Shown here piece after piece: positions 33,923 to 42,790 of a DNA stretch of 64,000 bases (positions are counted from its first letter, which is position 1; every line of letters starts with the position of its first letter). Both the position numbers and the translations under genes were made by a program. The notes beneath the pieces are model-generated. The model had not been told where the DNA came from. It saw only the letters and a program-made list of their open reading frames with translations, and ran no database searches. This stretch comes from an uncultured Campylobacter sp. (GTDB lineage Bacteria; Campylobacterota; Campylobacteria; Campylobacterales; Campylobacteraceae), in the NCBI RefSeq assembly GCF_938039245.1, contig NZ_CALHVN010000025.1, positions 33,915 through 97,914 of the forward strand, written 5' to 3'.

Positions 33923-36272
33923 AATTTTAGAATTCCCAGGCAAATTTAAATTTTCAAAGCAAACTTGCTTTTTGATACTTGCGGCGTTTATTTTTAGCGT
34001 GGTTTGCAGGCTATACTGGGTGTACTGGGCGGGCGAATACCAGCACTTTTTCTGGAACGATCAGCTCATGATTAGCACAAACGACGGCTACGCCTTTGCC
34101 GAGGGCGCGCGCGATATGATAGCGGGCTTTCATCAGCCAAACGACCTTAGCTACTACGGCCGTTCGATGCCGACGCTTACGTATTTTTTGTATCAAATTT
34201 TACCTTTTAGCTTCGAGAGCATTTTACTTTATATGAGCGTGTTTTTTAGCTCGCTTATCGTTATTCCCGTGATTTTGATAGCCAAAGAGTACGAGATGTC
34301 CGGCGCGGGCTTTGCGGCGGCGCTGCTAGCTAGCATCGCAAACAGCTACTACAATCGCACGATGGCGGGCTACTACGACACCGATATGCTCACGATCGTG
34401 CTGCCTGCGTTTAGCGTCTGGGCGATGATACGCCTCGTGCAGAAAAAAAACGTAAACGACCTCATTTTTATCCCGATTTTTATCCTTATAAACGACTGGT
34501 GGTATCCTAGCTCGTATTCGCTAAATTTTGCGATGCTGGGCGCATTTTTGCTCTATACTTTGATTTTTGATAGGAAAAACGCGCTAAATTACGAGGCCGT
34601 TATTTTGATGATAGTAGCGCTTACCTATATCGATTTTTACGCTAAAAGCGCGCTTGCAGTCGCGCTTTATCTAGCGATGAGATTTCGTCCGCAGATCTGG
34701 GATAAGCGCTTTGTCGCGGCTTGTCTTGCTTTAGCCGTCGCGCTTTTGGGTTTTAGCGGCGGGCTAAATCAAATTTTATTTCAGCTTAAATTTTACGTAT
34801 TTCGCGGAGTTTCGGAGAGTAGCGAGCCGGTTTTTCATTTTTACAACGTAAATAAAACGATAATGGAAATGGATAATTTTTCATTTGAATTTAACTCGAT
34901 AAACGCCTTTGCTAAGCGTATCAGCGGGCATATCGCGACATTTGCCTTGTCGCTGGTCGGAGTTGCCGCGCTGTGTTTTAAATTTCGCTCCTTTTTGCTT
35001 GCGCTTCCAATGCTTGCGCTCGGATTTTTAGCGCTAAAAGGCGGGCTTAGATTTACCATTTACTCCGTGCCGATTATGGCGATAGGGTTTGGTTATTTTG
35101 CCGTCCTTTGCGTGGATTTTTTCAAAAAAGATAAAATTTTAGATAAATTTTGCGCCGTTTGCGTTGCGGCGCTTCTTGCGTTTTTCTTTTTATATTTTGA
35201 TAAATACTACAGCCTCTTGCACGGCAAATCTCCCCTTTTTGCTCCAAATTTTGTCGGCGAGGCGAGTTCTGGCGTATATCTAGCTACGCTTGCGGCGGCG
35301 GCGCTCGTTTGCGGGGCGGCTTTTTTTATGGTTTCTGGCTTAAACTCGCTCAAAAAACACTCGCTTTTAGAAAAAATTTGCGTCTTTTGTATTGCCGCAC
35401 TTTCTTTGATGCCGTGTCTTGAGCACATTTACGTCTATAAGGTCGGCACGGTCTTTGCCAAAAGCGAAGTGGAGAGCCTAGATAAACTACGCAAAATAGC
35501 AGGGCGCGAGGACTACGTGCTGGCGTGGTGGGACTACGGTTATCCGATCCGCTACTATGCAGACGTCAAGACCCTCATCGACGGCGGCAAGCACCTGGGC
35601 AGGGATAACTTCGCGGTTAGCTTCGCGCTAGCGGCTAATCAACGCATGTCGGCAAATATGGCGCGTCTAGAGGTCGAGTACACCGAGCGAAATTTTAGTG
35701 AGAAATTCGGGCTAAATTTGGCGCAGATGATGAAGGACTATAACGCGACTAACGTAAATTCGTTTTTATATTCGCTAAACGACAAGAATTTTCGCCCGCC
35801 GCAAAAAACGCGCGAGATTTACTATTATTTACCGGACTCCATGCTTGATATTTTTAGCACCGTTTTGCGCTTTTCAAACCTTGATCTAAACAGCGGCGAG
35901 GAGTACGGGGCGATATTTTATCCGGGCAAGCCTTACTCCATAGACGAGGATACGATAAATATCGGCGGAGGTTTTAGCGTATCGGGCGACGCGTCTAAAG
36001 TCTATATCGGCGAGCGCGAAATGTCCGTAAATACGTACTTTGAAACAAGTTACGACGAGAAAGACAAGCTAGTCGTAAAAAAGCACGAGATGAACGCGGA
36101 CGGTAAAATTTATCTCATTTTTATGAAGGATTACAGGCGGTTTTTGGTGCTTGACGAAGCGGTGCTAAACTCGGCCTACATACAGCTTTTCGTGCTCGAA
36201 AACTACGACAAAGAGCTATTTGAGCCGGTCGTTTTAAACGGCGCGGTTAAAATTTATAGGCTGCTAAGATGA
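33912..36272 (+). CDS. pglB: oligosaccharyltransferase PglB
   Basis: 786 residues from ATG 33912 with AGAAGG 5 bases upstream (a GTG at 33906 is the alternative). N-terminal half has about 13 membrane helices; NDGYAFAEGARDMIAGFHQP includes the catalytic Asp, and SYYNRTMAGYYDTDML the second acidic site. The periplasmic domain begins with the hallmark WWDYGYPIRYYAD. It transfers the lipid-linked glycan to Asn in D/E-x-N-x-S/T sites in the periplasm. It is about 70 residues longer than C. jejuni PglB; part of the excess is around residues 415-500, where an extra hydrophobic segment occurs before the WWDYG domain. Confidence 0.96.
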   Translation: MASKILEFPGKFKFSKQTCFLILAAFIFSVVCRLYWVYWAGEYQHFFWNDQLMISTNDGYAFAEGARDMIAGFHQPNDLSYYGRSMPTLTYFLYQILPFSFESILLYMSVFFSSLIVIPVILIAKEYEMSGAGFAAALLASIANSYYNRTMAGYYDTDMLTIVLPAFSVWAMIRLVQKKNVNDLIFIPIFILINDWWYPSSYSLNFAMLGAFLLYTLIFDRKNALNYEAVILMIVALTYIDFYAKSALAVALYLAMRFRPQIWDKRFVAACLALAVALLGFSGGLNQILFQLKFYVFRGVSESSEPVFHFYNVNKTIMEMDNFSFEFNSINAFAKRISGHIATFALSLVGVAALCFKFRSFLLALPMLALGFLALKGGLRFTIYSVPIMAIGFGYFAVLCVDFFKKDKILDKFCAVCVAALLAFFFLYFDKYYSLLHGKSPLFAPNFVGEASSGVYLATLAAAALVCGAAFFMVSGLNSLKKHSLLEKICVFCIAALSLMPCLEHIYVYKVGTVFAKSEVESLDKLRKIAGREDYVLAWWDYGYPIRYYADVKTLIDGGKHLGRDNFAVSFALAANQRMSANMARLEVEYTERNFSEKFGLNLAQMMKDYNATNVNSFLYSLNDKNFRPPQKTREIYYYLPDSMLDIFSTVLRFSNLDLNSGEEYGAIFYPGKPYSIDEDTINIGGGFSVSGDASKVYIGEREMSVNTYFETSYDEKDKLVVKKHEMNADGKIYLIFMKDYRRFLVLDEAVLNSAYIQLFVLENYDKELFEPVVLNGAVKIYRLLR

Positions 36273-36331
36273 GGGCGGCAAATTTGATCAAGGCGCCGGC
36301 GTCCACTAAATTTGCGATAGAGGTTTTTTAA
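36269..36331 (+). CDS. tiny ORF (20 codons) between pglB and pglA
   Basis: ATG 36269 overlaps the pglB TGA (ATGA) and the frame MRAANLIKAPASTKFAIEVF ends in TAA at 36329-36331, directly abutting the ATG at 36332. It has no recognisable similarity. It may be chance, but the exact tiling pglB/20-codon ORF/41-codon ORF/pglA would keep ribosomes moving through the spacer. Confidence 0.2.
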   Translation: MRAANLIKAPASTKFAIEVF

Positions 36332-36457
36332 ATGGCAAAATTTGGATTTTTATCTCACGCCGATATGAGCCGATTAAGCGACGATACAAATTATCGTCGC
36401 GACTCGGCGAGCCACCTTGAGCGAATATCGGCGAAAAAGTCAGAAAAGGCGGCATAG
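36332..36457 (+). CDS. 41-codon ORF duplicating the first 13 codons of pglA
   Basis: Starts MAKFGFLSHADMS, identical to PglA residues 1-13 (39 identical bases, 36332-36370 and 36459-36497), then diverges to a polar tail ending EKAA. Its TAG at 36455-36457 lies one base before the pglA ATG. It contains a perfect 9-bp hairpin in the divergent part. Either an inert by-product of a partial duplication or a leader peptide coupling translation to pglA. Confidence 0.35.
   Translation: MAKFGFLSHADMSRLSDDTNYRRDSASHLERISAKKSEKAA
36378..36400 (+). promoter_or_regulatory. perfect hairpin upstream of pglA
   Basis: GCGACGATA (36378-36386), loop CAAAT, TATCGTCGC (36392-36400). It lies between the two copies of the pglA start and has no T tract, so it is more likely a structural or processing element than a terminator. 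Function unknown. Confidence 0.4.
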
Positions 36458-36458
36458 C

Positions 36459-37586
36459 ATGGCAAAATTTGGATTTTTATCTCACGCCGATATGAGCATT
36501 TACTTTTTCCGCGCTCCGATAATGCGCGAGCTAAAGCGGCTCGGGCACGAGGTTTTTGCTATCGCTCCGCAGGGCGAGTATACGGATAGGCTAAAAAGCG
36601 AGTTTAACTGCGTGACATACGAGCTTGACCGCGCGAGCCTAAATCCTCTAACCGTGCTTGAAAACTCAAAAAAGCTAGCCGAGATTTTACGCGGGCTAAG
36701 CTTAGACCTACTGCAAACCTCGGCGCATAAGTCAAACGTATTTGGCACCTTTGCGGCCAAAAAAGCGGGCATAAAGCGTGTGATAAATTTAGTCGAGGGG
36801 CTGGGCAGCTTTTATATCGATAACGACTTAAAAACCCGTCTGGTGCGCGCCGCGATCGAGACGCTTTATAAAAAAGCGCTAAAGATGAGCGACGGCTGCG
36901 TGTTCGTAAACGAGGCCGATCCGGCGTATTTTTTAAGCCGCGGGCTGATAGCCGAGGAGAAAATTTTTAAGATAAAAAGCGTGGGCGTGGATACGATCAA
37001 ATTTGACGAAAACAGCGTGCCGGCCGCAAATTTGGGTGAAGATCTGCGCGGCAAAAAAATCGTGCTGATGATAGCACGCGCGATGTGGCACAAGGGCGTG
37101 CGCGAGTTTTATGAAGCGGCCGAGCTTTTGCGCGTGCGCGAGGACTGTGCGTTCGTCTTTGCGGGCGAAGGGTTTGAGGGCAACAAAAGCACGGCCGACG
37201 CAAAGTTTTTAAAAGGCGGAGCCGTGCGGTATCTGGGTGCTAGAGACGACGTGCCCGAGCTTTTAAAGGCTAGCTATCTACTCGCGCTTCCAAGCTACAA
37301 AGAGGGCTTTCCGCGCACGGTTTTAGAGGCGATGAGTATGGGTAGGCCGGTCGTGGCTAGCGACGTAGCCGGCTGTAACGAGGCCGTGACAAACGGTTTT
37401 AACGGCTTGCTTTGCGAGGCGAAAAACTCGGCCGATCTAGCCGCAAAGATAGAAATTTTACTAAACGATGAAAATTTGGCCCGCCAGATGGGGCGAAACG
37501 GGCGGGAGCTTGTCCTGCGCGAGTTTGACGAGCGAGCGGTTGCTAGGAAATATATAGAAATTTATAGGAAATTTATCGATGTATAG
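36459..37586 (+). CDS. pglA: PglA GalNAc transferase
   Basis: 375 residues from ATG 36459; a longer in-frame TTG start at 36417 is not supported, since the family begins at FGFLSHA. GT4: KFGFLSHADMSIYFFRAPIM, LLQTSAHKSNVFGTFAAKKA, NLVEGLGSFYIDN, VLMIARAMWHKGVREFYEA and PSYKEGFPRTVLEAMSMG, all close to C. jejuni PglA. It adds the first GalNAc (alpha-1,3) to undecaprenyl-PP-diNAcBac. Its start region is partly duplicated upstream. Confidence 0.92.
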   Translation: MAKFGFLSHADMSIYFFRAPIMRELKRLGHEVFAIAPQGEYTDRLKSEFNCVTYELDRASLNPLTVLENSKKLAEILRGLSLDLLQTSAHKSNVFGTFAAKKAGIKRVINLVEGLGSFYIDNDLKTRLVRAAIETLYKKALKMSDGCVFVNEADPAYFLSRGLIAEEKIFKIKSVGVDTIKFDENSVPAANLGEDLRGKKIVLMIARAMWHKGVREFYEAAELLRVREDCAFVFAGEGFEGNKSTADAKFLKGGAVRYLGARDDVPELLKASYLLALPSYKEGFPRTVLEAMSMGRPVVASDVAGCNEAVTNGFNGLLCEAKNSADLAAKIEILLNDENLARQMGRNGRELVLREFDERAVARKYIEIYRKFIDV

Positions 37587-38184
37587 GGCGTTTTTTAAGA
37601 GATTACTGGATATTTGCGGCGCGATTTTTCTCATAGTTTTGATGCTGCCGATTATGGCGGTCGTCGCGGTTTTGATCTATTTTAAGGTTAGCCGTGACGT
37701 CATTTTTACGCAGGCGCGCCCGGGCTTGCACGCTAAAATTTTTAAAATTTACAAATTTAAAACTATGAGCGACGAGCGCGGCGCGGATGGCGAGCTGTTG
37801 CCCGACGAGATGCGACTAGGCGGCATCGGCAAGACTATTAGGAGCCTCAGCCTTGATGAGCTTCCTCAGCTTTTTAACGTGCTAAAAGGCGATATGAGCT
37901 TCATCGGACCGCGTCCGCTTTTGGTCGAGTATCTGCCTCTTTACGACGCCGAGCAAGCGACCCGCCACGACGTGAGACCCGGCATCACGGGGCTAGCGCA
38001 GGTAAACGGCCGCAACGCGATCAGCTGGGCGGAGAAGTTTAAATTTGACGCTAGATACGTCCGCGAGCTTAGCTTTGCGCTGGACGTTAAAATCGCGATT
38101 TTAACGGTGCAAAAGGTGCTAAAACGAAGCGGCGTGAGCAAAGAAGGCATGGCCACGACGGAGAAATTTAATGGCCACAACTAA
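37579..38184 (+). CDS. pglC: PglC initiating phosphoglycosyl transferase
   Basis: 201 residues, same length as in C. jejuni. One N-terminal re-entrant hydrophobic helix (RLLDICGAIFLIVLMLPI), then RPGLHAKIFKIYKFKTM, the catalytic region LSLDELPQLFNVLKGDMSF followed by IGPRPLLVEYLPLY, and RPGITGLAQVNGRNAISW. It transfers phospho-diNAcBac from UDP-diNAcBac to undecaprenyl phosphate, the first membrane step of N-glycan assembly. Overlaps pglA and pglD. Confidence 0.95.
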   Translation: MYRAFFKRLLDICGAIFLIVLMLPIMAVVAVLIYFKVSRDVIFTQARPGLHAKIFKIYKFKTMSDERGADGELLPDEMRLGGIGKTIRSLSLDELPQLFNVLKGDMSFIGPRPLLVEYLPLYDAEQATRHDVRPGITGLAQVNGRNAISWAEKFKFDARYVRELSFALDVKIAILTVQKVLKRSGVSKEGMATTEKFNGHN

Positions 38185-38776
38185 AATTTACGTTTACGGC
38201 TCTAGCGGACACGGAGCCGTCGTCGCGGACGTAGCAAGAGCGTGCGGATACGGCGAGGTCGTGTTTTTGGACGATGCTAAATTTGACGGCAAAAACGTGC
38301 TCAAATTTGATCCGAACTTAGAAAAGGCGGACGTGATCGTGGCTATCGGAGATAATAAAATCAGACGCATCCTGCAAGAAAGAGTAAAAAACGCGGGCTT
38401 TGGCGTAGTAAATTTGATCCATCCAAGCGCGGTAGTAAGCGCTAGCGCGCGAATAGGCGAGGGCGCGGTCGTAATGCCGCACGCCGTCATAAACGCGCGC
38501 GCTAGAGTAGGCGAGGGTGCGATAATAAACACTGGCGCGATCATAGAGCATGACTGCGAGATCGGCGATTTTGCCCACGTTAGCCCAAACGCGGCGTTAG
38601 CAGGCGGCGTAATCGTGGGCGCAAATACGCACGTGGGTATCGGCGCTTGCGTCATCCAATGCATAAAAATCGGCGCAAACTGCATCATCGGAGCGGGTAG
38701 CGTCGTGGTACGAGATATCGCAGACGGTAGCGTCGCCTACGGCAATCCCGCTAAAGTTAGGCGAAATTTGAGCTAA
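38171..38776 (+). CDS. pglD: PglD acetyltransferase (UDP-diNAcBac synthesis)
   Basis: 201 residues. N-terminal Rossmann-like domain beginning KIYVYGSSGHGAVVADV, then left-handed beta-helix hexapeptide repeats (IGEGAVVMPHAVINARARVG, INTGAIIEHDCEIGDFAHV with the catalytic His in IEHDCEIG). It acetylates the 4-amino group of UDP-4-amino-sugar using acetyl-CoA. Last gene of the pglH-to-pglD block; an AAATTT-based hairpin follows its stop. Confidence 0.94.
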   Translation: MATTKIYVYGSSGHGAVVADVARACGYGEVVFLDDAKFDGKNVLKFDPNLEKADVIVAIGDNKIRRILQERVKNAGFGVVNLIHPSAVVSASARIGEGAVVMPHAVINARARVGEGAIINTGAIIEHDCEIGDFAHVSPNAALAGGVIVGANTHVGIGACVIQCIKIGANCIIGAGSVVVRDIADGSVAYGNPAKVRRNLS

Positions 38777-38808
38777 ATTTGAGAGCCAAAATAGCTCTCG
38801 TCAAATTT
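38775..38808 (+). terminator. AAATTT-based inverted repeat after pglD
   Basis: AAATTTGAGAGC (38775-38786) pairs with GCTCTCGTCAAATTT (38794-38808), with a three-base bulge on the right side and a 7-base loop. It overlaps the pglD stop and separates the pglH-D block from pglE. No strong T tract. Confidence 0.5.
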
Positions 38809-38989
38809 GCGCTCGCAACGACAAAAATCGCCGCAAACTAGAAAATAGATAAAAGTTGGCCCTGTCTCTAGCCGCATCAAATTTGACGTTTTAAAATACA
38901 TTTTTGACGCAAAATTTAACAAAATCCCCATTTTCTACGCTCTAAAAGCGACTTTAAACGAGTTTTTATAAAAATATTTAGATTTTAAG

Positions 38990-38998
38990 TGCTACAAT
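38990..38998 (+). promoter_or_regulatory. extended -10 (TGCTACAAT) for pglE-F-G-hisH-hisA
   Basis: TGC followed by TACAAT at 38993-38998, 26 bases before the pglE ATG. It lies at the end of a 247-base intergenic region and has the TGn extension typical of Campylobacter promoters. Confidence 0.6.
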
Positions 38999-39023
38999 GC
39001 GTAAATTTCTTTAAGGAATAATA

Positions 39024-40112
39024 ATGCAAAGAATTTTCCTAAGTCCGCCGCACATGAGCGGCAAAGAGCAAGAGTACATAAACGAGGTTTTTAAGAGCAA
39101 CTACATCGCGCCGCTTGGCGAATACGTGAATAAATTTGAAGCGAGCGTCTCAAGCTACGCTGGTGCGCCCGATGCTTTGGCGCTAAATTCCGGCACGTCG
39201 GCGATCCACTTGGCGCTAAGGGTGCTAGGTATCGGCGCGGGTGACGCAGTGCTAGCCTCTACGTTTACCTTTATGGCATCCGTTAGCCCGATACTTTATC
39301 AAGGCGCTACGCCTGTTTTTGTCGATAGCGACGAAAGCTGGAATCTAAGCCCCGAGCTACTAAAAAAGGCGATCGCAAATTCGCCTAAAAAGCCAAAAGC
39401 GCTCGTCGTCACGCACCTCTACGGTCAGGCGGCAAAGATGAAAGAGATCTGCGAGATCTGCGAGCGGGAAAATATCGCCGTCGTCGAAGATGCGGCCGAG
39501 GCGCTGGGCGGATTTTTGAATGGCAAAGCGCTGGGCACGTTCGGACGGCTGGGCGCATATAGCTTTAACGGTAACAAAATCATCACCACAAGCGGCGGCG
39601 GCATGCTAGTTGGCGAAAAAGAGCTCGTCGAGAAGGCGAGATTTTATAGCACCCAAGCTAGAGAGCCGTTTTTGCACTACGAGCATAAAGACTACGGCTA
39701 CAACTACCGCCTAAGCAACGTCCTAGGCGCGATAGGAACGGCGCAGATGGAGGTGCTCGAGCAGCGCGTGATAAAAAAACGCGAAATTTTTGAAAAGTAC
39801 AAAAAAGAGCTTCCTGAGCTTGAGTTTATGCCTGAAACCCTAAATTCCCGCGGCAACCGCTGGCTAACGACCGCGCTGTTTAAAGAAAAAGGCGCGCATC
39901 TACGCGCGATAGAGGCGCTTGCGAAGGAAAATATAGAAAGCCGTCCGCTTTGGAAGCCGATGCATATGCAGCCGGTGTTTGAGGGGGCGCTAGCGTTTAC
40001 GGACGGCACTAGCGAGGATATGTTTGCGCGCGGTATCTGCCTGCCTAGTGGTACGGCGATGCAGGACGAGGAGTTTGCGCGAGTAGTAAAAATCGTAAAG
40101 GAAAATTTATAA
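39024..40112 (+). CDS. pglE: PglE aminotransferase (UDP-diNAcBac synthesis)
   Basis: 362 residues, DegT/DnrJ/EryC1 family. RIFLSPPHMSGKEQEYINEV, FKSNYIAPLGEYVNKFE, ALNSGTSAIHLALRVLG, VEDAAEALGGFLNGKALG and the PLP lysine in YSFNGNKIITTSGGG, near identical in pattern to C. jejuni PglE. It installs the 4-amino group on the UDP-4-keto sugar made by PglF. AAGGA ribosome site; followed directly by pglF. Confidence 0.94.
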   Translation: MQRIFLSPPHMSGKEQEYINEVFKSNYIAPLGEYVNKFEASVSSYAGAPDALALNSGTSAIHLALRVLGIGAGDAVLASTFTFMASVSPILYQGATPVFVDSDESWNLSPELLKKAIANSPKKPKALVVTHLYGQAAKMKEICEICERENIAVVEDAAEALGGFLNGKALGTFGRLGAYSFNGNKIITTSGGGMLVGEKELVEKARFYSTQAREPFLHYEHKDYGYNYRLSNVLGAIGTAQMEVLEQRVIKKREIFEKYKKELPELEFMPETLNSRGNRWLTTALFKEKGAHLRAIEALAKENIESRPLWKPMHMQPVFEGALAFTDGTSEDMFARGICLPSGTAMQDEEFARVVKIVKENL

Positions 40113-41891
40113 ATGTTTAAGGCGACGAAGCTAAAGCGGCTTGCGTTTTTCCTGGGTTTTGACGTCGCGATATTCGTCGCGTCGTTTTATCTGGCGTATT
40201 TGCTTAGATTTAGCGGCGTGCTGCCTGATTATTTTAGAGGCGGACTGGTCGCGGGCTGCGCTACGATGGTGGTTTTAAAGCTATTTTTCATGTGGCTTTT
40301 TAAAATTTATAAGGTGCCGTGGAGATTTTTCGGACTAAACGAAGCGAGGAAAATTTTCCTCGTTCATCTTTGCTCGATCGTCTGCTTTTGGATCGTTTAT
40401 TTTGCGATGCCTGCAGTTTTTAATCCGTTTCCTCGAAGCGTGGTTTTTATAGACTTTATCATCTCGTGCCTGCTAATCGGAAATTTAAGGATCGCCAAGC
40501 GTATGTTTTTAGACTTTTCTAAAAAGCCGCACACGGGTGAGCCATGCGTCGTTATCGGCGCTACGTCAAAGGCGCTGCATGTTTTAAAGGGACTTAGGCA
40601 GGGCTATATCGATCTATATGCGGTAGGCGTAGTAGACGGCAGGAGCGATCTGGTCGGCACTTACTGCGACGGATTTTTAGTGCAGCCAAAGAGCGAAATC
40701 GCAAATTTGATCAAAGAGTACAACGTAAAAACCGCCATCATCGCGCTAGCGCTCGGTCAAGACGAGCTAGCCGAGCTTTTTGACGAGCTTACGGCTTACG
40801 GCATCCGCGATATCAAGATTTTCTCGATGTTTGGCACCGGCAAGGACGCGATCAAAGATATCTCGATCGAGGATCTGCTAGCTAGAAAGCCAAAAGACCT
40901 AGATAGCAGCGCGGTGGAGAAATTTTTAGGCGGTAAGGTCGTTTTGGTCACGGGAGCCGGTGGCAGTATCGGTAGCGAAATTTGCAAGCAGTGCCTTAAA
41001 TTTGGCGTTAGCAAGCTAATAATGATCGATCACAGCGAGTTTAATCTCTACAAAATCGGCGAGATAACTCACAGCGACAAAACCGTGAGCAAGATGATAA
41101 ATATCGTAAACGAAGCCGACTTGCGCGCGGTGTTTGAGGAGTTTAAACCGCAGATCGCGATCCACGCCGCAGCTTATAAGCACGTGCCGCTTTGCGAAGC
41201 AAACCCTAAAGCCGCGGTCGTAAATAACATAATCGGCACTAAAATTTTGATCGATTTATCTATCGAATACGGCGTTAGCAAGGTCGTGATGATCTCATCC
41301 GATAAGGCCGTGCGCCCGACGAATATCATGGGCGCGACTAAACGCGTGTGCGAACTTTACGCGCTAAACTCGAATTTGCCGGCTAAAACCGAGATCGTCG
41401 CGGTGCGCTTCGGTAACGTTCTAGGCTCAAGCGGCAGCGTAATACCGAAATTTAAAGAGCAAATCGAAAATAATAAACCGCTAACCGTCACGCATCCTGA
41501 TATCACGAGGTATTTTATGCTGGTTTCCGAGGCCTGTCAGCTCGTGCTTCAGGCTGCCTCGATCGCAAAGGGCGGCGAGCTCTTCGTGCTTGATATGGGC
41601 GAGCCGATAAAGATCGCCGATCTAGCTAAAAAGATGCTAATTTTATCAAACAAAGAGCACCTTGGCGTCGAATTTGTGGGCCTTCGCCCTGGAGAGAAGC
41701 TTTACGAGGAGCTTTTAATAAACAAAGACGACGTAAAAACCGAGTTTCAGTCTATTTTCGTGACGCACTCGGGCGAATACGACCTAGCCAAACTAAACGA
41801 GCAAATTAAAAATTTAACGCAAGCGGACGACGTCGCGGCGGCGCTCAAAGAGATCGTGCCGGAGTTTAATCACGCGCTAAATAAGGAATAA
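40113..41891 (+). CDS. pglF: PglF UDP-GlcNAc C6-dehydratase
   Basis: 592 residues, FlaA1/CapD family. About four N-terminal membrane helices, a first Rossmann-like domain (VVIGATSKALHVL), then the catalytic dehydratase domain with VTGAGGSIGSEICKQ and SSDKAVRPTNIMGATKRVCE. It converts UDP-GlcNAc to the UDP-4-keto-6-deoxy sugar, the first step to diNAcBac. It begins one base after pglE and precedes pglG. Confidence 0.95.
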   Translation: MFKATKLKRLAFFLGFDVAIFVASFYLAYLLRFSGVLPDYFRGGLVAGCATMVVLKLFFMWLFKIYKVPWRFFGLNEARKIFLVHLCSIVCFWIVYFAMPAVFNPFPRSVVFIDFIISCLLIGNLRIAKRMFLDFSKKPHTGEPCVVIGATSKALHVLKGLRQGYIDLYAVGVVDGRSDLVGTYCDGFLVQPKSEIANLIKEYNVKTAIIALALGQDELAELFDELTAYGIRDIKIFSMFGTGKDAIKDISIEDLLARKPKDLDSSAVEKFLGGKVVLVTGAGGSIGSEICKQCLKFGVSKLIMIDHSEFNLYKIGEITHSDKTVSKMINIVNEADLRAVFEEFKPQIAIHAAAYKHVPLCEANPKAAVVNNIIGTKILIDLSIEYGVSKVVMISSDKAVRPTNIMGATKRVCELYALNSNLPAKTEIVAVRFGNVLGSSGSVIPKFKEQIENNKPLTVTHPDITRYFMLVSEACQLVLQAASIAKGGELFVLDMGEPIKIADLAKKMLILSNKEHLGVEFVGLRPGEKLYEELLINKDDVKTEFQSIFVTHSGEYDLAKLNEQIKNLTQADDVAAALKEIVPEFNHALNKE

Positions 41892-41893
41892 AT

Positions 41894-42790
41894 TTGACGC
41901 TGCAAGATATACAGAGGTTTTCGGAGTTAAGATACAAGGCTAGAGCCTATATATGCTATCTTTTTAGTAAAAATTTGCCAAACAGGCTGCCGGGGGTAAA
42001 CGCCGAGTCGATAAAAAGCGGCTTTGATAAAATGGCGCACGAGATAGAGGGCTTTGACGCGTTTTACGTACTTGACGCAAACGGCGTGCAAATAGGCGAC
42101 GCCGTGAGCCTAAACGAAAAATACAAAGCCGGCGGCGGCGAAAACTGCAGCAATAAGTCTTATTATTACACCGCGGTGCGCGAGAAGCGCTGCGTGCTAA
42201 GCGACCCGTACCCGTCCTCGCTCACGGGCGAGCTGTGCGTGACGGCGTCCACTCCGATATATGACGATAAGGGAGAGCTAAAATTCGTAGCGTGTATCGA
42301 CGTTTCGCTAGAAAATATCCTAGCCATCGTCTCTCACGGCAAGCTAGAGAGCTACTTCGGCAAATTTCTCAAGGTCGTTTACGCCGCGTTTTCGGTCGCG
42401 CTTTTTATGGTGGCGGCATTTCTTTTTGCGGATGGGGTGAAGAGATTTTTGTCCAAGGATTTTATGCACATCAATGTTGAGGAGATGTTTGAGACAACGA
42501 TCGTGCTGACGCTTGCGCTTGCGATCTTTGATCTGGTTAAAGCGATATTTGAAGAAGAAGTGCTCGGAAAAGGAAAACATAGCGATAATGGCGAAAACAA
42601 GACGATGGTGCGTTTTATCGGCTCGATCATCATCGCGCTTGCGATCGAGGCTCTGATGCTCGTGTTTAAATTTGCCATCACGGCGCCCGATCACATCATA
42701 AACGCGATCTATCTGATCGGCGGCGTCGCGATGCTGATGATCGCGCTTAGCGTTTATCTTTTTGCTACCAAGCAAAGGAGCACGCATTGA
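41894..42790 (+). CDS. pglG: PglG-like membrane protein with a PDC/Cache-like sensor region
   Basis: 298 residues from a TTG with AAGGA 6 bases upstream. An extracytoplasmic-looking Cache/PDC-type domain (FDAFYVLDANGVQIGDAV, then YYTAVREKRCVLSDPYPS and LCVTASTPIYDDKGEL) precedes three or four membrane helices in the C-terminal half. No N-terminal signal is obvious, which is odd for an external Cache domain. C. jejuni has pglG at the same place after pglF; its role in glycosylation is not established. Its stop overlaps the TTG of hisH. Confidence 0.82.
   Translation: MTLQDIQRFSELRYKARAYICYLFSKNLPNRLPGVNAESIKSGFDKMAHEIEGFDAFYVLDANGVQIGDAVSLNEKYKAGGGENCSNKSYYYTAVREKRCVLSDPYPSSLTGELCVTASTPIYDDKGELKFVACIDVSLENILAIVSHGKLESYFGKFLKVVYAAFSVALFMVAAFLFADGVKRFLSKDFMHINVEEMFETTIVLTLALAIFDLVKAIFEEEVLGKGKHSDNGENKTMVRFIGSIIIALAIEALMLVFKFAITAPDHIINAIYLIGGVAMLMIALSVYLFATKQRSTH

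Larger units (their letters stand above)
36332..36497 (+). repeat. 39-bp direct repeat pair at the 5' end of pglA
   Basis: Copies at 36332-36370 and 36459-36497 are identical over 39 bases including the ATG. They are separated by 88 bases, giving a 127-base offset that is not a multiple of three. Confidence 0.85.

Noticed and set aside
36332..36497. CRISPR or transposon target duplication for the two 39-bp repeats
   Set aside because: Only two copies, one of them the gene start, and the 88 bases between them carry no transposase or terminal repeats. A partial tandem duplication fits better.
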